Assembly (NCBI GenBank): GCA_934635225.1
Contig: CAKTYZ010000007.1
Span: 62,001 to 126,000, forward strand
Length of the DNA: 64,000 nucleotides
DNA from: an uncultured Kiritimatiellota bacterium
GTDB lineage: Bacteria; Verrucomicrobiota; Kiritimatiellia; RFP12; UBA1067
Direction of reading: 5' to 3'
The translations under genes and the position numbers were made by a program. Below, piece by piece: positions 43,482 through 51,073 of the stretch; position 1 is the first letter of the stretch, and each line of letters starts with the position of its first letter. The notes under the pieces are model-generated. The model did no database searches, was not told the DNA's origin, and worked only from the letters and a program-made list of their open reading frames with translations.

Positions 43482-46202
43482 ATGAAGATTAAATCAATTG
43501 TGTTGGTGTTCAGTGCCGTCCTTTGGACAAATATTGCCTCTGCATGGTCGCATAGCCCTTCGTCCATGACCGTTTCTGCGAAGGGGGGAAGTTTCACGAT
43601 TAAAATTTCTGGAACAGAGTACTATGATTTTGTTGCTGGATCTGGCAAGGCAGACTGGATCACGGTTTCGCGTTTAGATAACAGAACTTTTCAAGTTACG
43701 GTTGCAGCAAATGACAGTAAGGAGCCAAGGAAAGAGAATATAGTAATCACTGCCTATCGGGCGGATGCCGGCGCACATAATCAGTTTAGTTGGGTAGGCT
43801 CTCAGTATTGTTGGGTGTCGCAAGAAGGACGAATAGTTTGGTCTGATCTGACGTATAAGAATTTGATGGGAGCAACACATGATAATCCCCTTGCATATAG
43901 AGAGGGAGCGTCATTTTCCTTCAAGGAGCCAAGCACTGTTGCTGGTTATACGTTTGTTGGATGGAGGCCAAGTTGCATTACTTCAACAACGACGGGTGAT
44001 AAGGTGATTACGGCGACATGGCGTCCGAATGCGCCGACAATCTTGCCTGCGGACAGGACAATCATCGAATCGTCTGTGACTGTGAACATCGCGAGCGACA
44101 ATCCAGCGGCGACGATCTACTGTACAACGGATGGAACAGAACCGACGACATCTTCACCGATCTATAAGCGCTTCAAGGCTTCGTCGAAGATGGTGGTCAA
44201 GGCCATTGCCGTAGTCGAGGGCATGACATGGAGTGAAACGACGATGGCGGAGTATGCGCTCGGGCAATGCGAGAATCCGACGATTATGCCGACTGACGGC
44301 ACGGTTTTTGGAAACTCGAATTATCAAGTCGAAATTGCGAAGAACGGGGAAAAGGGCGTCTTGCGCTATACGACCGACGGTAGCGACCCAACAGCGGATA
44401 GCCCAATCTATTCGGGACCATTCCCGATTAGCGAAACGACAACGGTCAAAGCCAAAACTTTCGATACGGAATACTTTGACAGCGCCGTGGTGAGTGCTAC
44501 GCTGACACGACAATGGGCGAAGGTATCGACTCCGGTTATCAATGCTCCTGCGAGTTTCTCGGGAAGCAAGCAGTCGGTCTCGCTGACATGTGCAACAGAG
44601 GATGCCGTCATTCGATATACGACTGACGGTAGCGATCCGAATTCTCATTCCAAGAAGTATACCGGGGCATTTGATGTGACGGCTACGACAGTTGTCAGGG
44701 CTATTGCGTTCAAGGCGGATTTCAAGGAGTCGGATGTCGCGACTCTGACGATTTCCAAGCAGTGGTGCATTGGCGATTCCCTAAATGATCCCGATCGTCA
44801 GTTCATGACAGATGTCAATGCGGGGTGGACAAGAGATACGACGGTTTCGCACGATGGGAGTGAATCGATGCGCTCGGGGGCTGTTGCGGATAGTGCGACC
44901 ACGGGGGTGTTTGCGACATCTACACTCTCGACTGTTGTGGAAGGGAAGGGTATCGTTCAGTTTTGGTGGAAGGCGTCTTGCGAAGAGGATGATGTTTTCG
45001 AATGGGATCATGGTGAGTTTCGCGTCGATGGCGTTATTGTGAAGCGAATCAACGGAGAGACGACAGGGTGGAATCGGGTTTCACATGAGATCAGGGGGGA
45101 GGGCCCTCATACGCTTGCATGGGTTTATTGCAAGGACGATTTTGGCAAGGAGGGTAATGATGGCATTTGGCTGGATGAAGTGATTTGGGATTCGCATCGA
45201 GCGATATTGTCCGAGTTGACGATTGAGGTCGCGAATGAGATTGTCGTTTCTAAAGACGCGACTTGTCGATGCACGGCGATTTATGATGATGGAACGACCA
45301 TGGCGGTGTCGCCGCAGTGGGATATCGTGAGCGGGGCGGCTCAAGTGTCGATAGATGCTTCGGGGCGTGTGACGGCTTTGCGCGAGGGAACCGCAACGAT
45401 TCGGGCGACCTTTACGGAGAACGGCGTCACGCAAACGGCCACCAAAACGATTATTATCCAAAAGGGCCTCTCGTCGGTACAGATTGAAGGCGCTGCGATT
45501 CTTTATTCGGGTGACTCGCATAACTATGCCTGTCGCGCCATTTATTCTGATGGTAGCACGGAATTTGTGTCTGGAGCATGGGGGTTAAACAGTGGCTTGG
45601 CGGCGGCAACATTGACTACAGATGGCGTATTGACGGCAAAGGATACGGATGGCCAGGTCGTGTTATATGTTTCGTATGACTATGCGGGGGATGTGAAAAC
45701 CGCGACAAAAACGGTCGCTGTTCGTGCAAGTTACACGGTGCCTGCTGCTGTAACGGGTGGAAATCCTCATGTTGTTCCTGCGCGTTGGCGACGGAGGTAC
45801 AAGCAATTTGATGCGAAGTTTGGTACCGATCCCGTCGCGGCGATGGCAAAGCTGACGGGGAAGAAGGATGGCACGGGACGCGCCTTGACAGTCTGGGATG
45901 ACTATGTGGTCGGAACCGACCCGACGGATTTGACGGATGCCTTCAAGGTTGAAATTGAGATGATTGGAGGGAAGCCATTGATTCGTTGGGAGCCAAACCT
46001 TAATCAGCAGGGCGAAGCTCGGATTTATCGCGTCTGGGGGGCGGAAAGCCTCGCGAACCCCATGAATTGGGAGCGACCGGCGAATTCGTCTGTTCATCGG
46101 TTCTTCAAGGTCGATGTCGCGTTGCCGGAGGATGGCGAAGGAGAAACTGATTCTCCGGGCACGATTATGTCGGTGATTTCTGTTCAGCCGCCAATGGATT
46201 AG
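43482..46202 (+). CDS. Large secreted multi-domain beta protein (BACON, chitobiase-C-like and Ig-like modules)
   Basis: 906 residues with a signal peptide (to ~21). A BACON-like domain at ~22-115 (SSMTVSAKGGSFTIKI) is followed by an InlB-type repeat (YTFVGWRPS, KVITATWRPN). Three chitobiase/beta-hexosaminidase C-terminal-like repeats follow (ATIYCTTDGTEPTTSSPIY; LRYTTDGSDPTADSPIY; IRYTTDGSDPNSHSKKY). Two Ig-like Big_2-type domains occur near 570-750. The C-terminal domain (LTVWDDYVVGTDPTDLTDAF ... RFFKV) looks like a shared sorting/terminal domain. The gene is clearly less GC-rich than its surroundings. Probable role: adhesion or glycan binding. Confidence 0.8.
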   Translation: MKIKSIVLVFSAVLWTNIASAWSHSPSSMTVSAKGGSFTIKISGTEYYDFVAGSGKADWITVSRLDNRTFQVTVAANDSKEPRKENIVITAYRADAGAHNQFSWVGSQYCWVSQEGRIVWSDLTYKNLMGATHDNPLAYREGASFSFKEPSTVAGYTFVGWRPSCITSTTTGDKVITATWRPNAPTILPADRTIIESSVTVNIASDNPAATIYCTTDGTEPTTSSPIYKRFKASSKMVVKAIAVVEGMTWSETTMAEYALGQCENPTIMPTDGTVFGNSNYQVEIAKNGEKGVLRYTTDGSDPTADSPIYSGPFPISETTTVKAKTFDTEYFDSAVVSATLTRQWAKVSTPVINAPASFSGSKQSVSLTCATEDAVIRYTTDGSDPNSHSKKYTGAFDVTATTVVRAIAFKADFKESDVATLTISKQWCIGDSLNDPDRQFMTDVNAGWTRDTTVSHDGSESMRSGAVADSATTGVFATSTLSTVVEGKGIVQFWWKASCEEDDVFEWDHGEFRVDGVIVKRINGETTGWNRVSHEIRGEGPHTLAWVYCKDDFGKEGNDGIWLDEVIWDSHRAILSELTIEVANEIVVSKDATCRCTAIYDDGTTMAVSPQWDIVSGAAQVSIDASGRVTALREGTATIRATFTENGVTQTATKTIIIQKGLSSVQIEGAAILYSGDSHNYACRAIYSDGSTEFVSGAWGLNSGLAAATLTTDGVLTAKDTDGQVVLYVSYDYAGDVKTATKTVAVRASYTVPAAVTGGNPHVVPARWRRRYKQFDAKFGTDPVAAMAKLTGKKDGTGRALTVWDDYVVGTDPTDLTDAFKVEIEMIGGKPLIRWEPNLNQQGEARIYRVWGAESLANPMNWERPANSSVHRFFKVDVALPEDGEGETDSPGTIMSVISVQPPMD

Positions 46203-46523
46203 GTTTCGGCCATCGCCATTACGCCGACGCGGGAGATGCCGCAGTGAGTCGAGGCGCGGCGATTATTACGGCAGAGAACGTCCGTCAGCCGAACGGCATC
46301 GATGCCTGATGGGGCTATCAGCTTCAAAGTGACGACCCACCGCGACGGGCAAGGCCGACTGATTGGGAGCGAGAAGATCCGCAGGCGAAACGCCGCGATG
46401 CGGCCTCTTTCCTGGAGGGATCGTCTTGCTGGAAAAGGCGTCTTGTCGTTTGACGGGCAAGGATAGGCTCTTCTGTGATACCACCATGAATTTAACGGCC
46501 ACATCATTCATGGAGGTTTAGTT

Positions 46524-46660
46524 GTGGAGTTCTACAACCGGGAGGAAGAAGTCGCGTATTTGCGGGATGTTCGTGAAAATCGCACGTCCAAGCGCGGTTC
46601 ACGGTGATTGACGACCGTCGCCGTGTCGGCAAAGCGCAATGGGTGCAGCCGTGTGTACGG
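46524..46660 (+). pseudogene. Fragment of an AAA-type ATPase (DUF234/ATPase_2-like)
   Basis: GTG start with TGGAGG upstream. Reads VEFYNREEEVAYLRDVREN, then a frame change to TVIDDRRRVGKAQW. Intact relatives read FYNR..E...L and a Walker A region like GRRRVGKT. The Walker motif is altered and the remainder is missing, so it is a dead fragment. Confidence 0.5.
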
Positions 46661-46813
46661 CACGTCGCACGGTTCGCGGAAACGCGAGGTCTTTGCGTGA
46701 ACGCAGGGCTGGGCGGCGCGAGCGGCTTCTACACGATTCGCGTCAGCAAGTAGCCGCCGGAGATTAGAGCCAGGTGGCGCGCTTGCACGGCGGAGGCGTT
46801 TTTTGGCATGCTA

Positions 46814-46848
46814 CGCTTCAACTCGCCCACGGTGGGCGGGTTGAAGCG
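46814..46848. repeat. 15-bp-stem hairpin
   Basis: CGCTTCAACTCGCCC pairs with GGGCGGGTTGAAGCG (one T-G wobble) around a 5-nt loop. There is no T-tract, so it is more likely an element end or structured RNA than a plain terminator. Confidence 0.65.
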
Positions 46849-46889
46849 AATGAACCGAGGTCTCCATCCCACGGTCAGAACGGATTGAA

Positions 46890-46906
46890 GGCGAAATCCC
46901 CGGCTG
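46890..46906. repeat. 17-bp repeat, second copy
   Basis: GGCGAAATCCCCGGCTG, as at 37180-37196; 34 bp upstream of the riboswitch promoter. Confidence 0.5.
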
Positions 46907-46940
46907 AGGCCGAACGCATTTGCGTTTACGCGCGTCGAAA

Positions 46941-46949
46941 TGGTATAAT
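46941..46949 (+). promoter_or_regulatory. Promoter of the TPP-riboswitch transcript
   Basis: TGGTATAAT with a possible TTGCGT -35 at 46920-46925 (18-nt spacer to the hexamer). Confidence 0.55.
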
Positions 46950-46957
46950 CCGCGCCA

Positions 46958-47042
46958 TTGGGGTGCCAGAAGGGCAGGTGGCCTTTCTGAGCTGAGAAAA
47001 TACCCAGGAACCTGATCCGGGTAATGCCGGCGGAGGAAAAGG
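46958..47042 (+). promoter_or_regulatory. TPP riboswitch (THI element)
   Basis: Conserved blocks in order: GGGGTGCC (46960-46967), the variable arm, GCTGAGAAAATACCC, then ACCTGATCCGGGTAATGCC and GGCGGAGGAAAAGG. These match the thiamin pyrophosphate aptamer (GGGGUGC, CUGAGA, ACCUGAUCUGGAUAAUGCC). The 3' side runs straight into the AGGAGA Shine-Dalgarno sequence of the next gene, so control is probably at translation initiation: high TPP would hide the ribosome site. Confidence 0.93.
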
Positions 47043-47050
47043 AGAATAGC

Positions 47051-48295
47051 ATGACGTGCTATGACGAGTATGCGTCTGAGTATGACGCATGGTTTATGAA
47101 CAATTCAAACCTTCTCATGAGCGAGGTGAAGATGATCGCCCGCGCACTGCAAGGAGCGGGCGACGTCCTGTCGGTCGGGTGCGGCAGCGGCCTGATGGAG
47201 AGCATCCTCAAGAAGGACTTCGGCATTGTCGTCAAGGACGGCATCGAACCGTCGCCGGGCATGGCGGCGATTGCGCGGCAGCGCGGCATGAGCGTCGTCT
47301 CCGCGTCGGCGGAGGACTTCCAAGTGGACCGCGCGTTTGACACGGTCATGCTGAACGGCTGTCCTTCTTACATTGCGAACCTTGACGCCGCTTTTGAGCA
47401 CGCGGCGCGTGCCTTGAAGCCGGGCGGACGCATGGTTGTCGCAGACGTGCCAAAGGAGAGCGCCTACGCGCTCGTCTACAACCTCGCCATGACGCTTGGC
47501 GCGTGGGAGAACCCGCTGTTGGACGGCGTGCGTCCGCCGGATCCGTATCCGATTGAATTCGTCAAGAGCGCGAACTGGCGGACGACGCAGGAGAAGGTCT
47601 CGGCCCTGAAGCGTTGCGGGTTCTTCGACTTCACGTTCTGTCAGACGCTGACGATGCATCCGCTTGACTCCAACCGCTACATCGAAGAGCCCAGCGAGGG
47701 CCATGACCGCGGCAGTTACGTGGCGATTGTCGCCCGGCGTGTGCCGTTTCTCGAACAGCTCAAGGACGGCTCGCTTCCGCGCGCGGCGTTTGAGCGCTAT
47801 GTTGCGCAGGATGTCCATTACCTGCGTCGTCATGCGGAGACCCTGCGCGTCCTCGCGGAGAAGCTGGACCGTGCCGAAGACAAGGCCCTGTTCGCCCGCT
47901 ATGCCGAGGCGGGCGTCGCGACGGAACGGCAGATGCTTCGCGCGTTTGCGTCGGGCGAGCCAGTCGCGGACGAAGGCTGGGGCGAGGCGACGCTGGAACT
48001 CGTGCGGAATCGTCCGGCGGCGGTCGGCGTCGCGGCGGTCTATCCGTGCTTTCGGACGTTCGCGGACGCGGGCCTCTGGCTGAAGGACTGCACGGGCCCC
48101 TACACGTCGTGGATCAAGACCTATGCGGGCGCTGAGTTCGTGGCGGAGGCCGACAGGGTCGAAGCCGTCCTCTTGCGGCTGGCGAAGGAGAATCCCGGGC
48201 TTCAGCCCGAGATGGATCGCGCCGTCGCCGACGGCATCCGACAGGAACTCGCCTACTGGCGGTGGGCGGACAATCCGTCGGGATATTTGGTATAA
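47051..48295 (+). CDS. SAM-dependent methyltransferase fused to TenA-like (thiaminase II) domain
   Basis: 414 residues. Residues ~1-225 form a class I methyltransferase (VGCGSG at 42-47; ALKPGGRMVVAD). Residues ~230-414 form a TenA fold with the expected active-site set: D254 (AQDVHYL), C333 (VYPCF), Y351 (GPYTSWI) and E399 (RQELAYW). TenA hydrolyses aminopyrimidines or thiamin fragments for HMP salvage. The TPP riboswitch directly upstream supports a thiamin role. The methyltransferase half is unexplained: it may act on a pyrimidine or thiazole salvage compound (inference). RBS AGGAGA. Confidence 0.85.
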   Translation: MTCYDEYASEYDAWFMNNSNLLMSEVKMIARALQGAGDVLSVGCGSGLMESILKKDFGIVVKDGIEPSPGMAAIARQRGMSVVSASAEDFQVDRAFDTVMLNGCPSYIANLDAAFEHAARALKPGGRMVVADVPKESAYALVYNLAMTLGAWENPLLDGVRPPDPYPIEFVKSANWRTTQEKVSALKRCGFFDFTFCQTLTMHPLDSNRYIEEPSEGHDRGSYVAIVARRVPFLEQLKDGSLPRAAFERYVAQDVHYLRRHAETLRVLAEKLDRAEDKALFARYAEAGVATERQMLRAFASGEPVADEGWGEATLELVRNRPAAVGVAAVYPCFRTFADAGLWLKDCTGPYTSWIKTYAGAEFVAEADRVEAVLLRLAKENPGLQPEMDRAVADGIRQELAYWRWADNPSGYLV

Positions 48296-48296
48296 T
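48288..48296 (+). promoter_or_regulatory. Extended -10 promoter of rhaB
   Basis: TGGTATAAT inside the end of the TenA fusion gene; the hexamer ends 9 nt before the rhaB ATG, predicting a leader of only a few nucleotides. Confidence 0.6.
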
Positions 48297-48305
48297 ACAA
48301 GTCAA

Positions 48306-49724
48306 ATGAAAAACTATCTCGCAGTTGACATCGGCGCGTCCTCAGGGCGGCATATTCTTGGAAGGGTTGAAAACGGCAAGATTGTCCTTCAGGAAGTCTA
48401 CCGTTTCGACAACTCGCAGGTCGTTCGGAACGGACACGATTGCTGGGACATCGAGAAGCTTGTCGCGTCCGTCAAGGCCGGCATCGACGCGGCGTTGGAA
48501 CAGGGCGCGGTCGATTCCATCGGCATCGACACCTGGGGCGTCGATTTCGTGCTGCTTGACGAGCAGGGCCGGCTCGTGGGCGATGCGGTTGCCTATCGTG
48601 ACGCGCGCACGAAAGACGCGGACAGGGAGATTGAGGCGCAAGTCATCTCCTTTGCGGACCTCTATCGACGTGCGGGCATTCAGAAGACGCCCTTCAACAC
48701 GATCTATCAGCTTTGGGCCCTCAAGAAGGAGCATCCCGAACAGCTGACGCGCGCCGCGCACCTCCTGACGGTTCCCGAATATCTCAACTACGCGCTGACG
48801 GGGCGGATCGTCCACGAGTACACGGACTCCTCGACGACGTCCCTGCTGGATGCCGCGAAGAAGGACTGGGACTTTGACCTGATCGAGAAGCTGGGCTTGC
48901 CGAAGCGGATTTTCGGGAAACTGGAGATGCCGGGCGCAACCGTCGGACAGTATCGCGGCGTGAAGGTCGTCCTGCCGGCGATGCACGACACGGGTTCGGC
49001 CTATCTCGCCGTGCCGGCGCGTGACGATCGCGCGGTCTACCTGTCGAGCGGCACGTGGTCGCTTCTCGGCGTGGAAAACCGGCAGCCGATCACGACGAAG
49101 GCGGCGATGAAGGCGAACTTCACGAACGAGGGCGGCGCGTGGGGGCGTTACCGCTTTCTCAAGAACATCATGGGTCTCTGGATGATCCAGTCGATTCGCC
49201 GCGAGCTGAATGGCGTGAGCTATGTCGAGGGACGCTCGTGCGACGAGACGAGAGAGGCCCTGAAGGCGTTGACCGACTATGAGAAGGGCAAGGAGTATTC
49301 CTTTGCCGATCTGGAGATGTGCGCACGCGGGGCGAGTGACTATCGGCAGACGATTGACGTCAACGACGCGCGGTTCCTCAACCCGAAGTCGATGATCGGC
49401 GAGGTGCTGGCGGCGGCTCCGACGGGGCGGGCGCCGACGACCGTGGGCGCGCTCATGCAGTGCGTCTACCGCTCGCTCGCCGAATGCTATGCGGACGCGA
49501 TTCGCAACCTGTCGGAGATCACGGGCGTCACTTACACGTCCGTCAACATCGTCGGCGGTGGCTCGAAGGACCTTTACCTGAACGCGCTCACGGCCGAGGC
49601 GACGGGGCTGGAGGTCTTTGCCGGCCCGACGGAGGGGACGGCCATCGGCAACCTCATCGTGCAGATGATCGTCGGCGGCGAGTTCGCCGATCTCGCCTCA
49701 GCTCGCGCCGCCGTCGTGCGGTAA
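48306..49724 (+). CDS. rhaB: Rhamnulokinase
   Basis: 472 residues, FGGY family; phosphorylates L-rhamnulose at C1. The N-terminal phosphate loop VDIGASSGRHILG, DTWGVDF, the hinge VAYRDART, AMHDTGSAY and the ATP-site VYLSSGTWSLLG are all in rhamnulokinase style. VNIVGGGSKDLYLNALTAEATG and VFAGPTEGTAIGN complete the C-terminal FGGY lobe. Rhamnose isomerase and aldolase are not in the window. The fucO-like gene downstream could reduce the lactaldehyde product. No Shine-Dalgarno is seen; a -10 lies 9 nt before the ATG. Confidence 0.92.
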   Translation: MKNYLAVDIGASSGRHILGRVENGKIVLQEVYRFDNSQVVRNGHDCWDIEKLVASVKAGIDAALEQGAVDSIGIDTWGVDFVLLDEQGRLVGDAVAYRDARTKDADREIEAQVISFADLYRRAGIQKTPFNTIYQLWALKKEHPEQLTRAAHLLTVPEYLNYALTGRIVHEYTDSSTTSLLDAAKKDWDFDLIEKLGLPKRIFGKLEMPGATVGQYRGVKVVLPAMHDTGSAYLAVPARDDRAVYLSSGTWSLLGVENRQPITTKAAMKANFTNEGGAWGRYRFLKNIMGLWMIQSIRRELNGVSYVEGRSCDETREALKALTDYEKGKEYSFADLEMCARGASDYRQTIDVNDARFLNPKSMIGEVLAAAPTGRAPTTVGALMQCVYRSLAECYADAIRNLSEITGVTYTSVNIVGGGSKDLYLNALTAEATGLEVFAGPTEGTAIGNLIVQMIVGGEFADLASARAAVVR

Positions 49725-49734
49725 GGGGATTGGC

Positions 49735-50206
49735 TTTAACGCAGAGCCGGAGAGGGCGCGGAGAGCCCAAGGCCGAAACATGACGGAAAACGATATCAGC
49801 AAGATTGCGCTTGACGCCGCCATTGAGGTTCATAAAGAACTTGGTGGACCAGGTCTTCTTGAATCGTGCTATGAGATGGCGTTAGCCTCGGAACTGCAGG
49901 AACGGGGTCTTAGGGTCGAACGACAGAAACAGGTGCCTGTCGTTTATAAAGGGCATGTCGTTGGCGAGCCATATAGGCTTGACTTGCTTGTCGATGATAA
50001 AGTCGTAATCGAATGCAAGGCGACCGAGAAGGACAATCCGATTTTCAAGGCCCAGTTGTTGACATATCTGAGACTGTCTAACCTGAAGCTTGGGATCCTT
50101 GCGAATTTCGGCAAGACGAGAGTTGTTGATGGATGGGAGCGCGTTGTCAATGGCCTTTGAACATGAGTTCTGTTCTCTCTTTGCGACTTTGCGCCTCTGC
50201 GTTAAA
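49735..50206. repeat. 12-bp inverted repeats flanking the GxxExxY gene
   Basis: TTTAACGCAGAG at 49735-49746 and its exact reverse complement CTCTGCGTTAAA at 50195-50206 enclose a single gene. Similarity beyond the 12 bp is weaker (purine-rich on the left; GGCGCAAAGTCGC-type on the right). The arrangement looks like a small cassette that moves as a unit. Confidence 0.75.
49780..50160 (+). CDS. GxxExxY protein (PD-(D/E)XK-like)
   Basis: 126 residues, full length for the family. The naming motif is GGPGLLESCYE; the nuclease-like core YRLDLLVDDKVVIECKA carries the D...E-x-K arrangement. It ends with LGILANFGKTRVVDGWERVVN. The family is widespread in environmental and gut genomes; its function is not established. 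It is less GC-rich than rhaB and boxed by 12-bp inverted repeats, pointing to transfer. Confidence 0.9.
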   Translation: MTENDISKIALDAAIEVHKELGGPGLLESCYEMALASELQERGLRVERQKQVPVVYKGHVVGEPYRLDLLVDDKVVIECKATEKDNPIFKAQLLTYLRLSNLKLGILANFGKTRVVDGWERVVNGL

Positions 50207-50268
50207 AATCGTGGAGACGTAGGCTTTGCATTGTGAGGGCGTAATTGTTCTTGAGAGGTGTTGGTGAT

Positions 50269-50967
50269 ATGAAAGCGGCAAAAAAAGAAGAGCAGGGGTG
50301 GGTTTATATCTTGACGAATCCGAGTTTTCGGGAAGATTGGGTCAAGATTGGGAAGAGCTCTCGTCCTGTGGATATTCGGTCGAAGGAACTCGACAACACG
50401 GCGGTTCCATTGCCTTTTGAAATCTTTGCTACGCTTCGGACGGCTAAGTATGAAATTGTTGAACGCAAGATTCATAGGGCGATTGATCGTCTGACAGATT
50501 TACGTATCCGTCAGAATCGGGAATTCTTCAACATTAAACCTGAATTGGCGTTTGAACTTTTGACGGATGAGGCGATGTTGTTGGATGATGCTGAGATTCG
50601 GCGTTACAAGGACAACAAACCAATAGAATCCGTTAGCCATACAGAGGCTGTTGCGGAGGGAGGCGAGAAGCCGAAGAGAGCCAGGTTCAAGTTCAGCATG
50701 GTTCGCATCCCGATTGGCGCTCGTGTTGTATTCATTCCGACAGGGTTGGAGGTAAAGGTCGCCAGCGATGATCAAATCGAACATGATGGGCGCATCTACA
50801 AGCTTTCGCCTTTTGTCGGCACATTTATGCCAGAAGAACACCGTAATGCGTCTGGCGCCTATCAGGGGGCTAAGTACTTTTCTTATAATGGGCGAGTATT
50901 GGACGATCTTCGGCGTGCGCAAGAGTTACGGGATGAAAGAGGGCTCTTGTGTGAAAGTCGAAAATGA
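50269..50967 (+). CDS. T5orf172/GIY-YIG-like nuclease domain protein
   Basis: 232 residues. Residues ~8-105 match the T5orf172 (Mug113) GIY-YIG-like domain: GWVYILTNPSF, VKIGKSSRPVDIRSKEL, ERKIHRAIDRLTD, REFFNI. The C-terminal ~70 residues (GARVVFIPTGLEVKVASDDQ, then GRIYKLSP) resemble small DUF4357/RAMA-type domains found with restriction-modification enzymes. GAGAGGTG precedes ATG 50269. Composition is AT-shifted. Next to the GxxExxY cassette it forms a small acquired DNA-processing patch; a defence role is inference. Confidence 0.78.
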   Translation: MKAAKKEEQGWVYILTNPSFREDWVKIGKSSRPVDIRSKELDNTAVPLPFEIFATLRTAKYEIVERKIHRAIDRLTDLRIRQNREFFNIKPELAFELLTDEAMLLDDAEIRRYKDNKPIESVSHTEAVAEGGEKPKRARFKFSMVRIPIGARVVFIPTGLEVKVASDDQIEHDGRIYKLSPFVGTFMPEEHRNASGAYQGAKYFSYNGRVLDDLRRAQELRDERGLLCESRK

Positions 50968-50976
50968 TGATATAAT
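50968..50976 (+). promoter_or_regulatory. Promoter upstream of the fucO-like gene
   Basis: TGATATAAT, with TTGTGT at 50947-50952 as a possible -35 (18-nt spacer to the hexamer). The leader is about 90 nt to a GGAGAA RBS. Confidence 0.5.
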
Positions 50977-51073
50977 GCACTTGTGGTCTTAGCGTCTCTA
51001 TGTTAGAGCCTATTCGTGAAGTCTATTTCTTGCGGACAATTCTGAGTCAAACATAAACAAAGGAGAACCTACC

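Larger units (their letters stand above)
46203..46957. other. 755-bp region with gene debris, no intact gene
   Basis: It holds an ATPase fragment (46524-46660) and a short tail GFYTIRVSK ending in a stop near 46753 that looks like a secreted-protein end. A strong hairpin (46814-46848) and a 17-bp repeat (46890-46906) lie before the TPP riboswitch promoter. ORFs on the minus strand here have no support. Confidence 0.55.

Noticed and set aside
46199..46507. Minus-strand ORF of 102 residues after the BACON-type gene
   Set aside because: Composition is not protein-like, with no RBS and no family likeness; the region is gene debris.
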